Of a DNA stretch of 64,000 nucleotides, positions 8,329 through 17,357 are shown one piece after another. This DNA comes from Sphingobacteriales bacterium (GTDB taxonomy: Bacteria; Bacteroidota; Bacteroidia; Chitinophagales; Chitinophagaceae): assembly GCA_024642285.1 (NCBI GenBank), contig JAHEBJ010000002.1, positions 57,080 to 121,079 of the forward strand, in the 5' to 3' direction. Below the pieces are notes generated by a model. It worked only from the letters and a program-made list of their open reading frames with translations, was not told where the DNA came from and did no database searches. Numbering within the stretch: position 1 is the first letter of the stretch; every line of letters starts with the position of its first letter. The position numbers and the translations under genes were made by a program.

Positions 8329-8733
8329 ATGTCAACAATTCAAAATTTTGAGGATCTGAAAGTTTGGCAAAAATCGAGGGTATTGTGTAGCGAAATATTT
8401 TCGATGATAACAAGTGGTTCCTTTGCAAAGGACTTTGCGCTAATCGACCAGATAAATAGGTCATCCGGTTCGGTGATGGACAATATTGCTGAAGGGTTTG
8501 GGAGAATGGGAAACAGGGAATTTGTCAATTTTCTTACCTATGCATACGGTTCGGCACTTGAGTGCAAATCCCAACTATACAGAGCTTCTGATAGAAAATA
8601 TATAAACCCGGAAAAATTCAAAGAGTTGATAGACATCCTGGAAGAAATCAAAAAAATGATAAACGCCCTTATAAGCTACCTCGGAAAATCAGATCTAAAA
8701 GGTCAGAAATTCAAACTCAGGGAGAACAAATAA
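8329..8733 (+). CDS. Four helix bundle protein (23S rRNA intervening-sequence / bvp type)
   Basis: 134 residues that fit the S23/bvp four-helix-bundle family (TIGR02436 type). The hallmarks are an opening FEDLKVWQKSRVLCSEIF, the central SSGSVMDNIAEGFGRMGNREFVNFL and later YGSALECKSQLYRA helices. Relatives are encoded in 23S rRNA intervening sequences of Leptospira and others and as accessory protein Avd of diversity-generating retroelements. Here no reverse transcriptase or rRNA gene lies nearby. The gene is framed by oppositely oriented TTAGTTC heptamer arrays that reach into the stop codons of both neighbours, which suggests that gene plus repeats were inserted as a unit. The biochemical role is unknown. 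Confidence 0.9.
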   Translation: MSTIQNFEDLKVWQKSRVLCSEIFSMITSGSFAKDFALIDQINRSSGSVMDNIAEGFGRMGNREFVNFLTYAYGSALECKSQLYRASDRKYINPEKFKELIDILEEIKKMINALISYLGKSDLKGQKFKLRENK

Positions 8734-8754
8734 GAACAACCATCTTACAGTTCC

Positions 8755-8785
8755 GAACTAAGAACTAACAACTAAAAACTAACTA
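8755..8785 (-). repeat. Tandem heptamer repeat, right arm, inverted
   Basis: Read on the plus strand it is GAACTAA, GAACTAA, CAACTAA, AAACTAA and then CTA, that is, four units of the reverse complement of TTAGTTC with two slightly diverged. The terminal CTA is the TAG stop of the DUF3467 gene on the minus strand, mirroring the left arm at the radC stop. Confidence 0.95.
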
Positions 8786-9097
8786 CGCCTGCGCCGGTGG
8801 CCCGCCAAAATTAAAAGGGATCTCCACGGCTTCCATATCCTGTATAGTACCGTTTGCAGTTTCAAATTTTTTCACATTATCCACCATGGCTTTCATAAAA
8901 CGCTTGGCATGAAAAGGCGTAAGAATGATACGGCTTTTAACTTTACTTTTTGGAGTGCCGGGCATTACGTTTACAAAGTCGATCACAAACTCGGCATGGC
9001 TATGTGTAATAATGGCCAGATTCGCATATTCTCCTTCAGATACCTCTTCAGATATTTCAATATTAATTTGATTTGGTTGCTCGGGAAGATTACTCAT
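8783..9097 (-). CDS. DUF3467 domain protein
   Basis: 104 residues. The core EYANLAIITHSHAEFVIDFV, then ILTPFHAKRFMKAMVDNV, is the DUF3467 pattern, a small protein widespread in Bacteroidota and other phyla without an established function. The C-terminus is short and Gly/Pro/Ala-rich (FGGPPAQA). It has its own promoter box and no partner gene. Its TAG stop coincides with the edge of the inverted heptamer array, so the original C-terminus may have been altered by insertion of that array. Confidence 0.9.
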   Translation of the reverse strand: MSNLPEQPNQINIEISEEVSEGEYANLAIITHSHAEFVIDFVNVMPGTPKSKVKSRIILTPFHAKRFMKAMVDNVKKFETANGTIQDMEAVEIPFNFGGPPAQA

Positions 9098-9111
9098 TAT
9101 TTATTTTTTTA

Positions 9112-9119
9112 CAAAGATA
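9112..9119 (-). promoter_or_regulatory. -7 box (TATCTTTG) for the DUF3467 gene
   Basis: Exact TAnnTTTG match on the minus strand, 14 bases before the start codon and just after the terminator of the SusC/D locus. Confidence 0.55.
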
Positions 9120-9125
9120 AAAACA

Positions 9126-9148
9126 AAGAGCCCCGATTTGGGGCTCTT
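9126..9148 (-). terminator. Terminator of the SusC/D locus
   Basis: A 9-bp stem AAGAGCCCC/GGGGCTCTT with a five-base loop is followed on the minus strand by TGTTTTTAT. It lies 25 bases after the stop of the last gene of the locus. Confidence 0.85.
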
Positions 9149-9172
9149 CATCTATATTATTATTCTTTAAAA

Positions 9173-10246
9173 TTATCTTGAACCTATGTACTTCCATTTC
9201 TCGTCAAATGTTACACGGATTGATGGAGGAGCAGGTACAACTGCCGGATGATGCAAAAAATACTTGATTAAGATATCCCTGTTTCCCTGCGTTGCATTTA
9301 CACCACTTGGGTCCAAAGACGCATACCTTGTATTACCAGCCTGATAGTTTGGAGGACCACTACCACCTTGTGCAAGCTCACCATAATAGTTCCAAACACT
9401 TGCAACCGCACCGTTAGCTGGGTTAAAATTAATCCTTAATGCATAGCTACCCCAACCTGAGTTTGCAGTTCCATTCAACATTGGATGGAAAGGAGAACCC
9501 CAGATTGTATTGTCAAACATTAAACACTGAGATCCGCCGCTGGTAATAAGGTGTAACTCCCAGGCACCACCGTTAGCCTGTGGAAAAGGATCTCCATAAG
9601 TTGGGTTATTCCATTGTGTAAAGGCTGTACTAGTTACATCAACCATTGGTCCGGTAACAGCATAAACACCATCCCAGGCGTTTTTCGCTCCTATTTCAAT
9701 AACTACCGCCTTTTGTGTAGATAACACCCCACCAGCATCAGCAGTTAAAATAGTAAAACCTAAACCATACAAAGCACTTGGATCAAACAAAGTTGCATTT
9801 GGTATAGTTACAAAAATTTCTTTTGAAAACTCACCGGGGGCAAATGTAGCAGTAAAAGTACCGCCTTGTCCGCCTGACTTTGTAACACCACCGGTAGCAC
9901 CATATGATAAGGTGTACCATGCTGCAGGTAATTGAATATACGCTGGATTTGCAGCAGTAACCGCAGCCAGATCATCCTTAACAGTAACTGTCATTGTTTT
10001 ATTTAAATCTGTCTCATTTGCAATATCTCTACGCAATTGAACAGCTAAAATTTTTGTAGGGGTAGGTACAAAGTCAACCGGATTCTTAAGAACCGCAGCA
10101 GGTGTACCACCATTAATGATCTTTACCAAAGTTTGGCCGGCATCGCCCATGGGCGTTGATACAGCAGGCTTCTTACAAGCGGTAAATATCAAAGCAACTA
10201 CTGCCAGGTAGGCTAACTGCTTTGAGATGTTTATAAATTTTTTCAT
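9173..10246 (-). CDS. DUF1735-type surface lipoprotein of the SusC/D locus
   Basis: 357 residues with a lipoprotein signal peptide (lipobox LIFTAC, lipidated Cys near residue 24). A domain of about 150 residues follows, with TKILAVQLRRDIANETDLN, an AYIQLPAAWYTLS segment and GEFSKEIFVTIPNAT, which matches the DUF1735 domain commonly found in glycan-binding lipoproteins next to SusD. The C-terminal half (NAWDGVYAVTGPMVDVT onward) resembles a lipocalin-like or DUF4361-like unit, by eye only. It is the last gene of the three-gene unit and probably helps bind the ligand at the cell surface. The ligand is unknown because no enzyme is encoded with it. Confidence 0.8.
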   Translation of the reverse strand: MKKFINISKQLAYLAVVALIFTACKKPAVSTPMGDAGQTLVKIINGGTPAAVLKNPVDFVPTPTKILAVQLRRDIANETDLNKTMTVTVKDDLAAVTAANPAYIQLPAAWYTLSYGATGGVTKSGGQGGTFTATFAPGEFSKEIFVTIPNATLFDPSALYGLGFTILTADAGGVLSTQKAVVIEIGAKNAWDGVYAVTGPMVDVTSTAFTQWNNPTYGDPFPQANGGAWELHLITSGGSQCLMFDNTIWGSPFHPMLNGTANSGWGSYALRINFNPANGAVASVWNYYGELAQGGSGPPNYQAGNTRYASLDPSGVNATQGNRDILIKYFLHHPAVVPAPPSIRVTFDEKWKYIGSR

Positions 10247-10282
10247 ATAAAGTGTTTTTGTTGTTTACAATACTTATTTTAA

Positions 10283-10311
10283 TAACCATCCCGTTATTTA
10301 CGGGATGGTTA
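10283..10311 (-). terminator. Intercistronic hairpin between susD-like and DUF1735 genes
   Basis: A perfect 11-bp stem TAACCATCCCG/CGGGATGGTTA with a seven-base loop sits 12 bases after the susD-like stop, followed only by an AU-rich ATTAAAATAAG. It looks like a partial terminator that would lower expression of the third gene relative to the first two. Confidence 0.65.
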
Positions 10312-10322
10312 TAAATATCATT

Positions 10323-11882
10323 TTAGTTATCCCACCAAACTCTTCCGTCCTGAGTATCTCCTCCTGCAATTCTTGCAGCAGCAGCCTTAGTTTGCTCGTT
10401 GTTAAAGTTATAATCATTAACACCGTACACATAGCGACGAACAATTTTTCCGGTTGCACTTGTAGCAAACCTTGTTCCTTTTAAATTAGGAACACCTGTC
10501 CTTCTCCACTGAGCCCATGCTTCGTTTCCTATAGGGAAACTTGCCAACCAAAGTTGCAAAGCAATTCTGCTGAGTTGAGTTGGTGTAAGTGCATCCTGCA
10601 CATTATTACTGGCAACCCTGAAGTTGTCATAAGGAGCAGGAGAAGCACCAATTCCACCTGAACCAGGTGCAGCGGGAACACCGGCGCCTGTATTATAATT
10701 AGCAGGCCCTGCAAGGTATGCAGCAGGCATCGTAACCTCCCATTGTGCAAAGGAAGCTGCAACGGCTGCGTTATAATCTGCTTCTGCAGCAGCTGGTCCC
10801 CCAGCAATCCAGCCTCTCTGATAACCTTCTGCTCTTGTTAATAAAACAACCGAAGAAGTTAAAATATAAACTGGTGAAGTTTGTGTTCTTTTACTAAGTG
10901 CCAAAACTCTTGACTGTCCGTTACCAACTGCATTACCAAAGGCAATGGCAAGGTCACGTGTTAAACCATAAGCAAACATGATACTGTTAGTACCAAATGC
11001 CTGAGAACGGGTATCGCCAAGACCACTTAACACATCACCCATTGTTTTGCTAGATGCATAATCATCACGGGTAAGGTAAACATTATACCAGCTGTTGGCA
11101 AATGCTCCGCCAGGAAAGTTAATTACAAAATTATCACTGTTTGATGTCATCAAACCACCTGATGCAGTCGCAGCATCAGCAAAAGCCAAAGCAGCTGGTC
11201 CACCTGCAGCAGGATAACGCTTCGACATCCGCATAGCCATCACCATTCTCATACTGTTGGCTAATTTTTTCCATTTGCTTAAATCTCCTCCATAGGCAAT
11301 ATCGCCTTTAATAGGACCACCATTATCAAAACTTGCGGCAGCTTCTTTCAATTCTTTGATCATATCAAAGTAAATATCTTCCTGCAAGTCAAACTTAGGA
11401 GCTGTATTGCCTGCACCTTTCAGCGCCTCGCTGTACGGTACATCTCCCCACCTGTCGGTAGTTTGCCAGAAATGATACGCTTTCAAGATTCTTGCAATCG
11501 CAATTTGATTTGCATTTGAACCGTTTGCTGCAGCCAAAGGAGCAGTTTTAGGATCGGAATTGTAATCAATGATCGTTTGTAAGTCCTGCAATGGACCTGA
11601 ATAAGTACCACCCATTTCAAGCTGCGGTAACGAATACAAAGACGCATCTGTATACTGGTTCTCGGCTATATGCTGAGGATACAAACTTGTTCTCAGGTTA
11701 GCAGAAAAACCACTGATTCCCGACAAAACGTTAGTCAATAACGCTGAAGTAACCGGGGTAGTAATTCCATTGGGGTTTTGGTTGGTGTTGCCAAATTGGT
11801 CTATTTTGGCACAACCCGCTCCCCCTATCACTAAAGCGATAAGGAGAACCGTTGCTATATTTTTTATTTTCATTTTTTTCAT
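10323..11882 (-). CDS. SusD/RagB-like outer-membrane lipoprotein
   Basis: 519 residues from the ATG at 11882 (MKKMKIKNIATVLLIALVI); the frame is open 13 codons further, but those residues precede the natural signal peptide. The lipobox is GGAGC. Features of the SusD-like_2 group are NQNPNGITTPVTSALLTNVL, the tetratricopeptide-like helices QIAIARILKAYHFWQTTDRW GDVPYSEALKG in two parts, SKWKKLANSMRMVMAMRMS and a C-terminal LQLWLASFPIGNEAWAQWR. Together with the SusC-like barrel it forms a lidded nutrient importer in the outer membrane. The susC stop overlaps the extended form by a few bases, so spacing is tight (28 bases). Confidence 0.93.
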   Translation of the reverse strand: MKKMKIKNIATVLLIALVIGGAGCAKIDQFGNTNQNPNGITTPVTSALLTNVLSGISGFSANLRTSLYPQHIAENQYTDASLYSLPQLEMGGTYSGPLQDLQTIIDYNSDPKTAPLAAANGSNANQIAIARILKAYHFWQTTDRWGDVPYSEALKGAGNTAPKFDLQEDIYFDMIKELKEAAASFDNGGPIKGDIAYGGDLSKWKKLANSMRMVMAMRMSKRYPAAGGPAALAFADAATASGGLMTSNSDNFVINFPGGAFANSWYNVYLTRDDYASSKTMGDVLSGLGDTRSQAFGTNSIMFAYGLTRDLAIAFGNAVGNGQSRVLALSKRTQTSPVYILTSSVVLLTRAEGYQRGWIAGGPAAAEADYNAAVAASFAQWEVTMPAAYLAGPANYNTGAGVPAAPGSGGIGASPAPYDNFRVASNNVQDALTPTQLSRIALQLWLASFPIGNEAWAQWRRTGVPNLKGTRFATSATGKIVRRYVYGVNDYNFNNEQTKAAAARIAGGDTQDGRVWWDN

Positions 11883-11910
11883 TTTATATAAGTTTTTGCG
11901 GTGATTAAAA

Positions 11911-14900
11911 TTAGAAACCAAGTTTTAAGTTAACACCAACTGATCTTGTTCCAGGTAACTGGCCATCTTCGCCATATACATTACTGATCTCAGATGGGTC
12001 AAATCCTTTGGTCTTGGAATATATTAACCATGGGTTACGTGAAACTACAGAGAACACTGCATTTTTCACATACTTTCCAATTCCCAATTTCTCAACCGGA
12101 AGCTTATATCCGATGCTTAATTCCCTTAACTTAACAAAGGTTAAATCATATACGCTGTTCTCAGAAATACTGTTGCTTCTAAACTGATGGTAATAAGTCT
12201 GACCATCTACATAAAAATCAACTGGCTTTCCTGTAGCATCAACACCAAATACGTGTACTCCACCACCATCAGCAACCGGGTCACGCAATGGAATACCACG
12301 ATCGTTCAACTCGGCTGTACGTGCTGTTAAACCAGAGAAGGTTCCCCAGAAATCAGACAATGAGAAGAATTTACCACCATAAGAATAGTCAACGTTAACA
12401 TTGATAGTAAAGTGCTTGAATAAGTTGAAAGTATTTTGAACACCACCTGTGTAGGTTGGTAACACACTACCAAACTTAGTATCTGGCTCACGAATGAACA
12501 AACCTGCATTAGAACCAGTGGTAACCAACTGAGGTACACCATTGATCTTCTTAATACCACCGCCAAACATCTGGCCCCATGGTTGTCCTACTTCATTTAC
12601 AGTGTAAGCTGAAGATGAACCTGAGAATGCGCCGGAAGCAACAGTTAACCTGTTGATTCCAGGAAAGATACTAACAACTTCATTCTTTGTAATATAACCC
12701 CATGCTGCAGTAATTTCCCAGTTAAAGTTAGGAGTCTGTACCGGCCTAACAAAAGCAGTAACATCCCAACCCTGCTTGGCTATTTCACCCGCATTTCTTG
12801 AAATTACAGTATAACCTGTTTGAGCAGGTACTGAAACGTTCACAGGGAAATTCTTGTTTGTTCTGTCCCAATAGGTAACATTGAAACCAACCCTGTTCTT
12901 TAAAAAACGCATTTCCAAACCTAATTCTTTTTCTACGTTAGTTGCACCAGCTAGTCCCGGATCAACTATGTTATTTGGAACTGAAGTTAAGATATTACCG
13001 TTCCACTGCTGAGTACCAATTGCATAAGTTGAGTTAAGCTGGTAGATACCCAATGTATTTAAACTTTGTCCTATTGAACCTCTGATTTTACCATAGCTGA
13101 TAAATGGAACTGAAGTTCTGATCAGGTCGCTGAACACAAATGAAAGACCACCTGATTTAGAATCGATAAAGTTTCCAGAAGGCTCAGTTGAAGTATAGTC
13201 ACGACGATAAGTTCCTTCAACAAATAAATAGTTACGGAAACCTATATCGGCACGTATGAACAAACCACGACGGGTAAATGCCTGACGGGTATTACCATAG
13301 TTAACAGGGTTCTTTGAGTTTGACAAAGAATATAAACCCGGTGCACTAAGACCACCCATTGTATTGGTATTTACTCCCTGGAATGTAGTTTTCAAGATAT
13401 CAAAACCTGCGTTGGCATTAATCTGGAAGCTTTTGATCTTCTTTGAATAGCTAAGTAAACCTTCGTAATTCTGACGATCGCTACGTGTGTTGTTTACACC
13501 ATAACCGGCAAATGCATTTCCTTCCCAAGGATTAAATGACATCTGATTAGAACTTTGTTCAAGCTCACTCCGGTAGGTTATTTCCTGGGCAGTAGTTAAC
13601 TGCTGCTTACGGTAAGTAGCTTTAACTTTCAGATCGTTATTGATCTTATAGGTTAACGAAACATCTCCAAATAAGCGATCTCTGCGAATATCATTTTTGA
13701 TATAATCAAAATACTGATGGTAGTTGAACCAGTAGTTACCGCCATAAAATTTAACAGGATTGCTCGCTGAGTAAGAAGTTGGGTTACCATGATTCCAGCT
13801 TGAAAGGATACCCTCAGGGCTGGTTAAGGTTCTTAATTCTCTAAGCTTACCCATATCTAAATTACGGTGAAACCACTGACCGAATGAACCAGTACTTTGG
13901 TTGGAGTAGCCATCATCACTCTCTGTATTCTTATTCTCTGCAATATAGTTTACGTTAACACCAAGTGTCAAACGAGAACTTAAATCCATTGTCATATTTG
14001 CATTTAAAGTATGACGCTTAAGATATTCTGTTGGAGTGATACCTTTAATATCTAAGTTGGTATAAGAAACCCTCAGGTTCAAATTATCAGTAGCTTTTGA
14101 AAAGCTGATATTATTTGTTTTGGTTACGCCTGTTTCCCAGAAATCACGAACGTTAGTTGGCTGAGGTGTAAGTTTTGCTGTTTTAAATGAATATTCACTT
14201 CCAGCATACCAGGCATACCAAGGAATGTATTCCTGACCGGCAATACGTGGACCCCAGCTGGCATCATCAGTATAGTCATGATAGTACTTACCATCAAGTG
14301 CCTTCCAACCTTCTGGCTGTCCGGCCTGGTATTGATACAGGATAAAATCGCCTGCAGCACCACCAGCATATGAATTCTGATAGTCAGGCATTATATAAAC
14401 CTTATCAAACTGAACACCTGAATTAATTTCAATACCCATTCCTTTAGCACCTTTCTTTGCTTTCTTTAATGTAATTACAATCGCACCATTCGAACCATCT
14501 GGTCCAAATAAGGCTGCAGCAGCAGGTCCTTGCAGTACTGAATAATCTTCAACGTCATCTGGATTGATATCAGCACCACTAGGCATGATCGTTCCATCAA
14601 CAACATATAAAGCTCCACTACCTGCACCAAGACCATTCTCACCACGTAAACGAACTGTAGTTTCAGCACCTAATTTAGAAGCTGACTGGCTACGCACCTG
14701 AGCTCCTGCCACTTTACCGGCTAAGGCGTTGTTTACGTTAGTCTGGCGGATAGTATTTACCTGGTCGCCGCTTAAGTTTTGAACATTAGATGCAGTACTT
14801 CTTGCAGTACGCTTGATACCAAAAGCACTTGTTACAACAACTTCTTTCAAATCGCCGGTAGAACTTGCTTCTAACACGGTATTTAAAAAATTCTGAGTAC

Positions 14901-15153
14901 CAACCGGTACTTCAATAGTTGAAAAACTTGCAGCGGAAATTACAAGAACATCGTTTGCATTAACTCTTATTGAATAAGCGCCATTTGCATCGGCAGAAAG
15001 CCCTACTGTTGGGGAACCTTTCAGTTTAACCGTTGCAAAAGAAACCGGGTTACCGTCAACATCTGTAACCTTACCGGTCACCACCCGGCTTTGCGCAAAT
15101 GCAAATACCCCACAGAGCATCAGCATTGTAAACAGTGATAAAAATCTTCTCAT
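11911..15153 (-). CDS. SusC/RagA-family TonB-dependent outer-membrane transporter
   Basis: About 1080 residues. The order is a signal peptide (FLSLFTMLMLCGVFAFAQ), a carboxypeptidase-D-like domain (VVTGKVTDVDGNPVSFATVKLKG split after 20), a VVVTSAFGIKR linker, a TonB-type plug (NVNNALAGKVAGAQV; LRGENGLGAG; ALYVVDGTIM) and a long 22-strand barrel ending in GVNLKLGF. It imports an unknown ligand using TonB energy. Two close in-frame ATGs exist (15159 and 15153); the second, MRRFLSLFTML, gives the better signal peptide. No ECF sigma/anti-sigma pair, hybrid sensor or glycoside hydrolase adjoins the locus, so its substrate and control are open. Confidence 0.95.
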   Translation of the reverse strand: MRRFLSLFTMLMLCGVFAFAQSRVVTGKVTDVDGNPVSFATVKLKGSPTVGLSADANGAYSIRVNANDVLVISAASFSTIEVPVGTQNFLNTVLEASSTGDLKEVVVTSAFGIKRTARSTASNVQNLSGDQVNTIRQTNVNNALAGKVAGAQVRSQSASKLGAETTVRLRGENGLGAGSGALYVVDGTIMPSGADINPDDVEDYSVLQGPAAAALFGPDGSNGAIVITLKKAKKGAKGMGIEINSGVQFDKVYIMPDYQNSYAGGAAGDFILYQYQAGQPEGWKALDGKYYHDYTDDASWGPRIAGQEYIPWYAWYAGSEYSFKTAKLTPQPTNVRDFWETGVTKTNNISFSKATDNLNLRVSYTNLDIKGITPTEYLKRHTLNANMTMDLSSRLTLGVNVNYIAENKNTESDDGYSNQSTGSFGQWFHRNLDMGKLRELRTLTSPEGILSSWNHGNPTSYSASNPVKFYGGNYWFNYHQYFDYIKNDIRRDRLFGDVSLTYKINNDLKVKATYRKQQLTTAQEITYRSELEQSSNQMSFNPWEGNAFAGYGVNNTRSDRQNYEGLLSYSKKIKSFQINANAGFDILKTTFQGVNTNTMGGLSAPGLYSLSNSKNPVNYGNTRQAFTRRGLFIRADIGFRNYLFVEGTYRRDYTSTEPSGNFIDSKSGGLSFVFSDLIRTSVPFISYGKIRGSIGQSLNTLGIYQLNSTYAIGTQQWNGNILTSVPNNIVDPGLAGATNVEKELGLEMRFLKNRVGFNVTYWDRTNKNFPVNVSVPAQTGYTVISRNAGEIAKQGWDVTAFVRPVQTPNFNWEITAAWGYITKNEVVSIFPGINRLTVASGAFSGSSSAYTVNEVGQPWGQMFGGGIKKINGVPQLVTTGSNAGLFIREPDTKFGSVLPTYTGGVQNTFNLFKHFTINVNVDYSYGGKFFSLSDFWGTFSGLTARTAELNDRGIPLRDPVADGGGVHVFGVDATGKPVDFYVDGQTYYHQFRSNSISENSVYDLTFVKLRELSIGYKLPVEKLGIGKYVKNAVFSVVSRNPWLIYSKTKGFDPSEISNVYGEDGQLPGTRSVGVNLKLGF

Positions 15154-15296
15154 GTGCATTTAATTAAGTTTAATGATGTGTAAAAATAAGGATAATTTCT
15201 TAACGTCAAAATAATGTTAAATTAATTTTGAGTAAAAACCCATCCTATAACAGGACAATTATGGTTGTTGAATCGCTGCTTTAAATTGAAATATTG

Positions 15297-17357
15297 TTAA
15301 AATTTATACAAGGCCTGCAGCTTTACTTCACTTCTAATGTTACCCTTAATCTCATCCAATCCGCTCCCAATAAGGTTTTTGTCTCTATAAATAGTTTGAG
15401 ACCACTTAACCCAAAAACTTAATTTTTTTCCTATATCATAATTAATATTAATGTAATATCGGTAACCTTTATCGTAAAAAACAGGAATAGAAAAACTGTA
15501 TAAAACATCATTTTCGTAGGCATAAAGTCTGCTATTATATCCCTCTGTCTCAAAATATTGTAACCGGATATTGCCGGACAAGGGACTTAATAAGGGTTTA
15601 TATATGAAGTCAAAATAAATCAAAAAGCCTTGCTCAGCAGCGGTACCTTTTTTATCGAACCACACTATTTCGGTACGGTTACGAAGAGTAATCTTTGAAT
15701 TTAGCCGGTACATGACCTGCGTACGCCAGTTCTTCCTGGGTTGTTGAATAACCGGTGAAAGCGTTAACTGGTCGGGGTTTACATTGATGGCTTTTGATTC
15801 GGATTTATACCGGGTATAAATATCGAGTTGCTTATTAGGTCTGTAACTTACCTGCACAACATAATCAGAGCCTGTTGATGGTGCATCAACACGATACCTT
15901 AACCAGGGGAATTTATAAAAATCTGCATAAGCATCAATTCGCAGAAAAACATTGGGCTTGATGCTGATTCCGCAATACAAACCTTTTTCGTTAGTTGGAT
16001 AAGTATTTTCGGTAAATGCCGTGGAATACAGGGATTGATAGGATTTGGAAATATTTCGATACAACAAGCTAATATCAACAGCAGAAGAAGCACTAAGGAT
16101 AACTCCGTTAATAAAAGCTTTATCAAATGAAGAAGTAAAAGCAGCTTCACCAAAAATATGCAGGTTGCGGAAGATGTAACTGTAATCGAAACTATAATTA
16201 CCAAAGCTACTGCCGCTCAATGCATACTTATTATAAGGATCGGCAGACTTAATTAATGGCAACTTAAACCTGTAATGAACGCCATTGATCCCAACATGCA
16301 GCCTTTTCAACTGGTACGCCATATTTCCTCCAAATGCAAGCTGACGCTGTATTCCCTTATCGTCTGTTTCGCTTTTGGTGCGATGATATCCGGAAGTCTG
16401 TAAAGACGAAATATAATCATCCTGACTTTGAGAGGTATCTGAGACCAGGTTGGCATCAATATTTCTAAAGGAGCCGAACAATGTAATCTGCCAATTATTT
16501 TTCGCTAAAGTAATACCTAAGCCACGGTGAAAATTGATTTCACCCGGCGAATTATACGGACGAAGAACATCTGCTTCTCTTTTAATGTTGGTAACATCTA
16601 CACTTTTTTTAAATGCTAGGCTTTGCCATTGGGTTAGGCCCTGGCCCATATTAACGGTGAAATCTCCAATAGCAAGCGATTTAATAATACCTAGTTTTCT
16701 GATAAAAATATGTGCTGAATAAAAATCGAAGCCCTGCTTCTGGGTTCCTTTAAAAAATTCCTCCCCGGCATCTTTTTCGGCTACAATACCATATTGAAAA
16801 AGATTTCTATACGCATATTTATACCGAAACAAAATTTTTTGGGGTGAGCCCGGGTAAAAATTTGCAGCGGTAGATGAATCGAGTAAATATCCTTTTGATT
16901 TTTCAATTACCTGTGATGCCCTGACCAGCATACTGTGATCACCATTTATGAACCGGGTATTCAGGGTGCCGGATACCGAAACCCGGGAACTAACAATAAC
17001 GTATGGCCGTATTTTTTGAATCGTATTTATATCCCAACCGGGTACAGCCTGTAATTCATAAAGGTTAATTAATTTGCCGGTCAGTGTCCGGTATAAAATA
17101 AAATTCTGAATCTGAATAGCGGTAAGTACCCTTAATTCTTTCATGTCGCTTGCACTGGCATTGTTGAGGTTCAAGGGATTTCGCATTAGTTGTACCATTT
17201 GCTGCAGGTACGAATCGTCCTCCGTTTCATTATCTTCATTATTCTCGGTAATATTTTCCAGCTGCTGTTCTATAATTGGGGTATTGATTTCAGGTATCTG
17301 CGCCAGTAATTCAGGACAAATAAAAAGTAAAACAATCAAAACAATCAATCGACTCAT
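15297..17357 (-). CDS. Helix-hairpin-helix domain outer-membrane beta-barrel protein
   Basis: 686 residues. A signal peptide (VLIVLLFICPELLAQ) is followed by an acidic stretch rich in Glu/Asn and Asp, then by a ComEA-like HHH unit around residues 58-123: LNLNNASASDMKELRVLTA, FILYRTLTGKLINLYELQAV, IQKIRPYV. The GIG hairpins typical of DNA binding are altered (RVLTA and PGWDI), so DNA binding is uncertain. The remaining 550 residues alternate polar and aromatic residues with many short turns and end in LQALYKF, as expected of an outer-membrane barrel. The start codon overlaps the stop of the upstream barrel gene (ATGA), so the two are co-translated. Function unknown. Confidence 0.85.
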   Translation of the reverse strand: MSRLIVLIVLLFICPELLAQIPEINTPIIEQQLENITENNEDNETEDDSYLQQMVQLMRNPLNLNNASASDMKELRVLTAIQIQNFILYRTLTGKLINLYELQAVPGWDINTIQKIRPYVIVSSRVSVSGTLNTRFINGDHSMLVRASQVIEKSKGYLLDSSTAANFYPGSPQKILFRYKYAYRNLFQYGIVAEKDAGEEFFKGTQKQGFDFYSAHIFIRKLGIIKSLAIGDFTVNMGQGLTQWQSLAFKKSVDVTNIKREADVLRPYNSPGEINFHRGLGITLAKNNWQITLFGSFRNIDANLVSDTSQSQDDYISSLQTSGYHRTKSETDDKGIQRQLAFGGNMAYQLKRLHVGINGVHYRFKLPLIKSADPYNKYALSGSSFGNYSFDYSYIFRNLHIFGEAAFTSSFDKAFINGVILSASSAVDISLLYRNISKSYQSLYSTAFTENTYPTNEKGLYCGISIKPNVFLRIDAYADFYKFPWLRYRVDAPSTGSDYVVQVSYRPNKQLDIYTRYKSESKAINVNPDQLTLSPVIQQPRKNWRTQVMYRLNSKITLRNRTEIVWFDKKGTAAEQGFLIYFDFIYKPLLSPLSGNIRLQYFETEGYNSRLYAYENDVLYSFSIPVFYDKGYRYYININYDIGKKLSFWVKWSQTIYRDKNLIGSGLDEIKGNIRSEVKLQALYKF

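Noticed and set aside
8329..8733. Diversity-generating retroelement around the four-helix-bundle gene
   Set aside because: No reverse transcriptase, template repeat or variable repeat is visible nearby; only the Avd-like fold is shared.
8266..8785. Heptamer arrays as a CRISPR array
   Set aside because: Units are 7 bases, directly adjacent, without spacers, and no cas gene is present.
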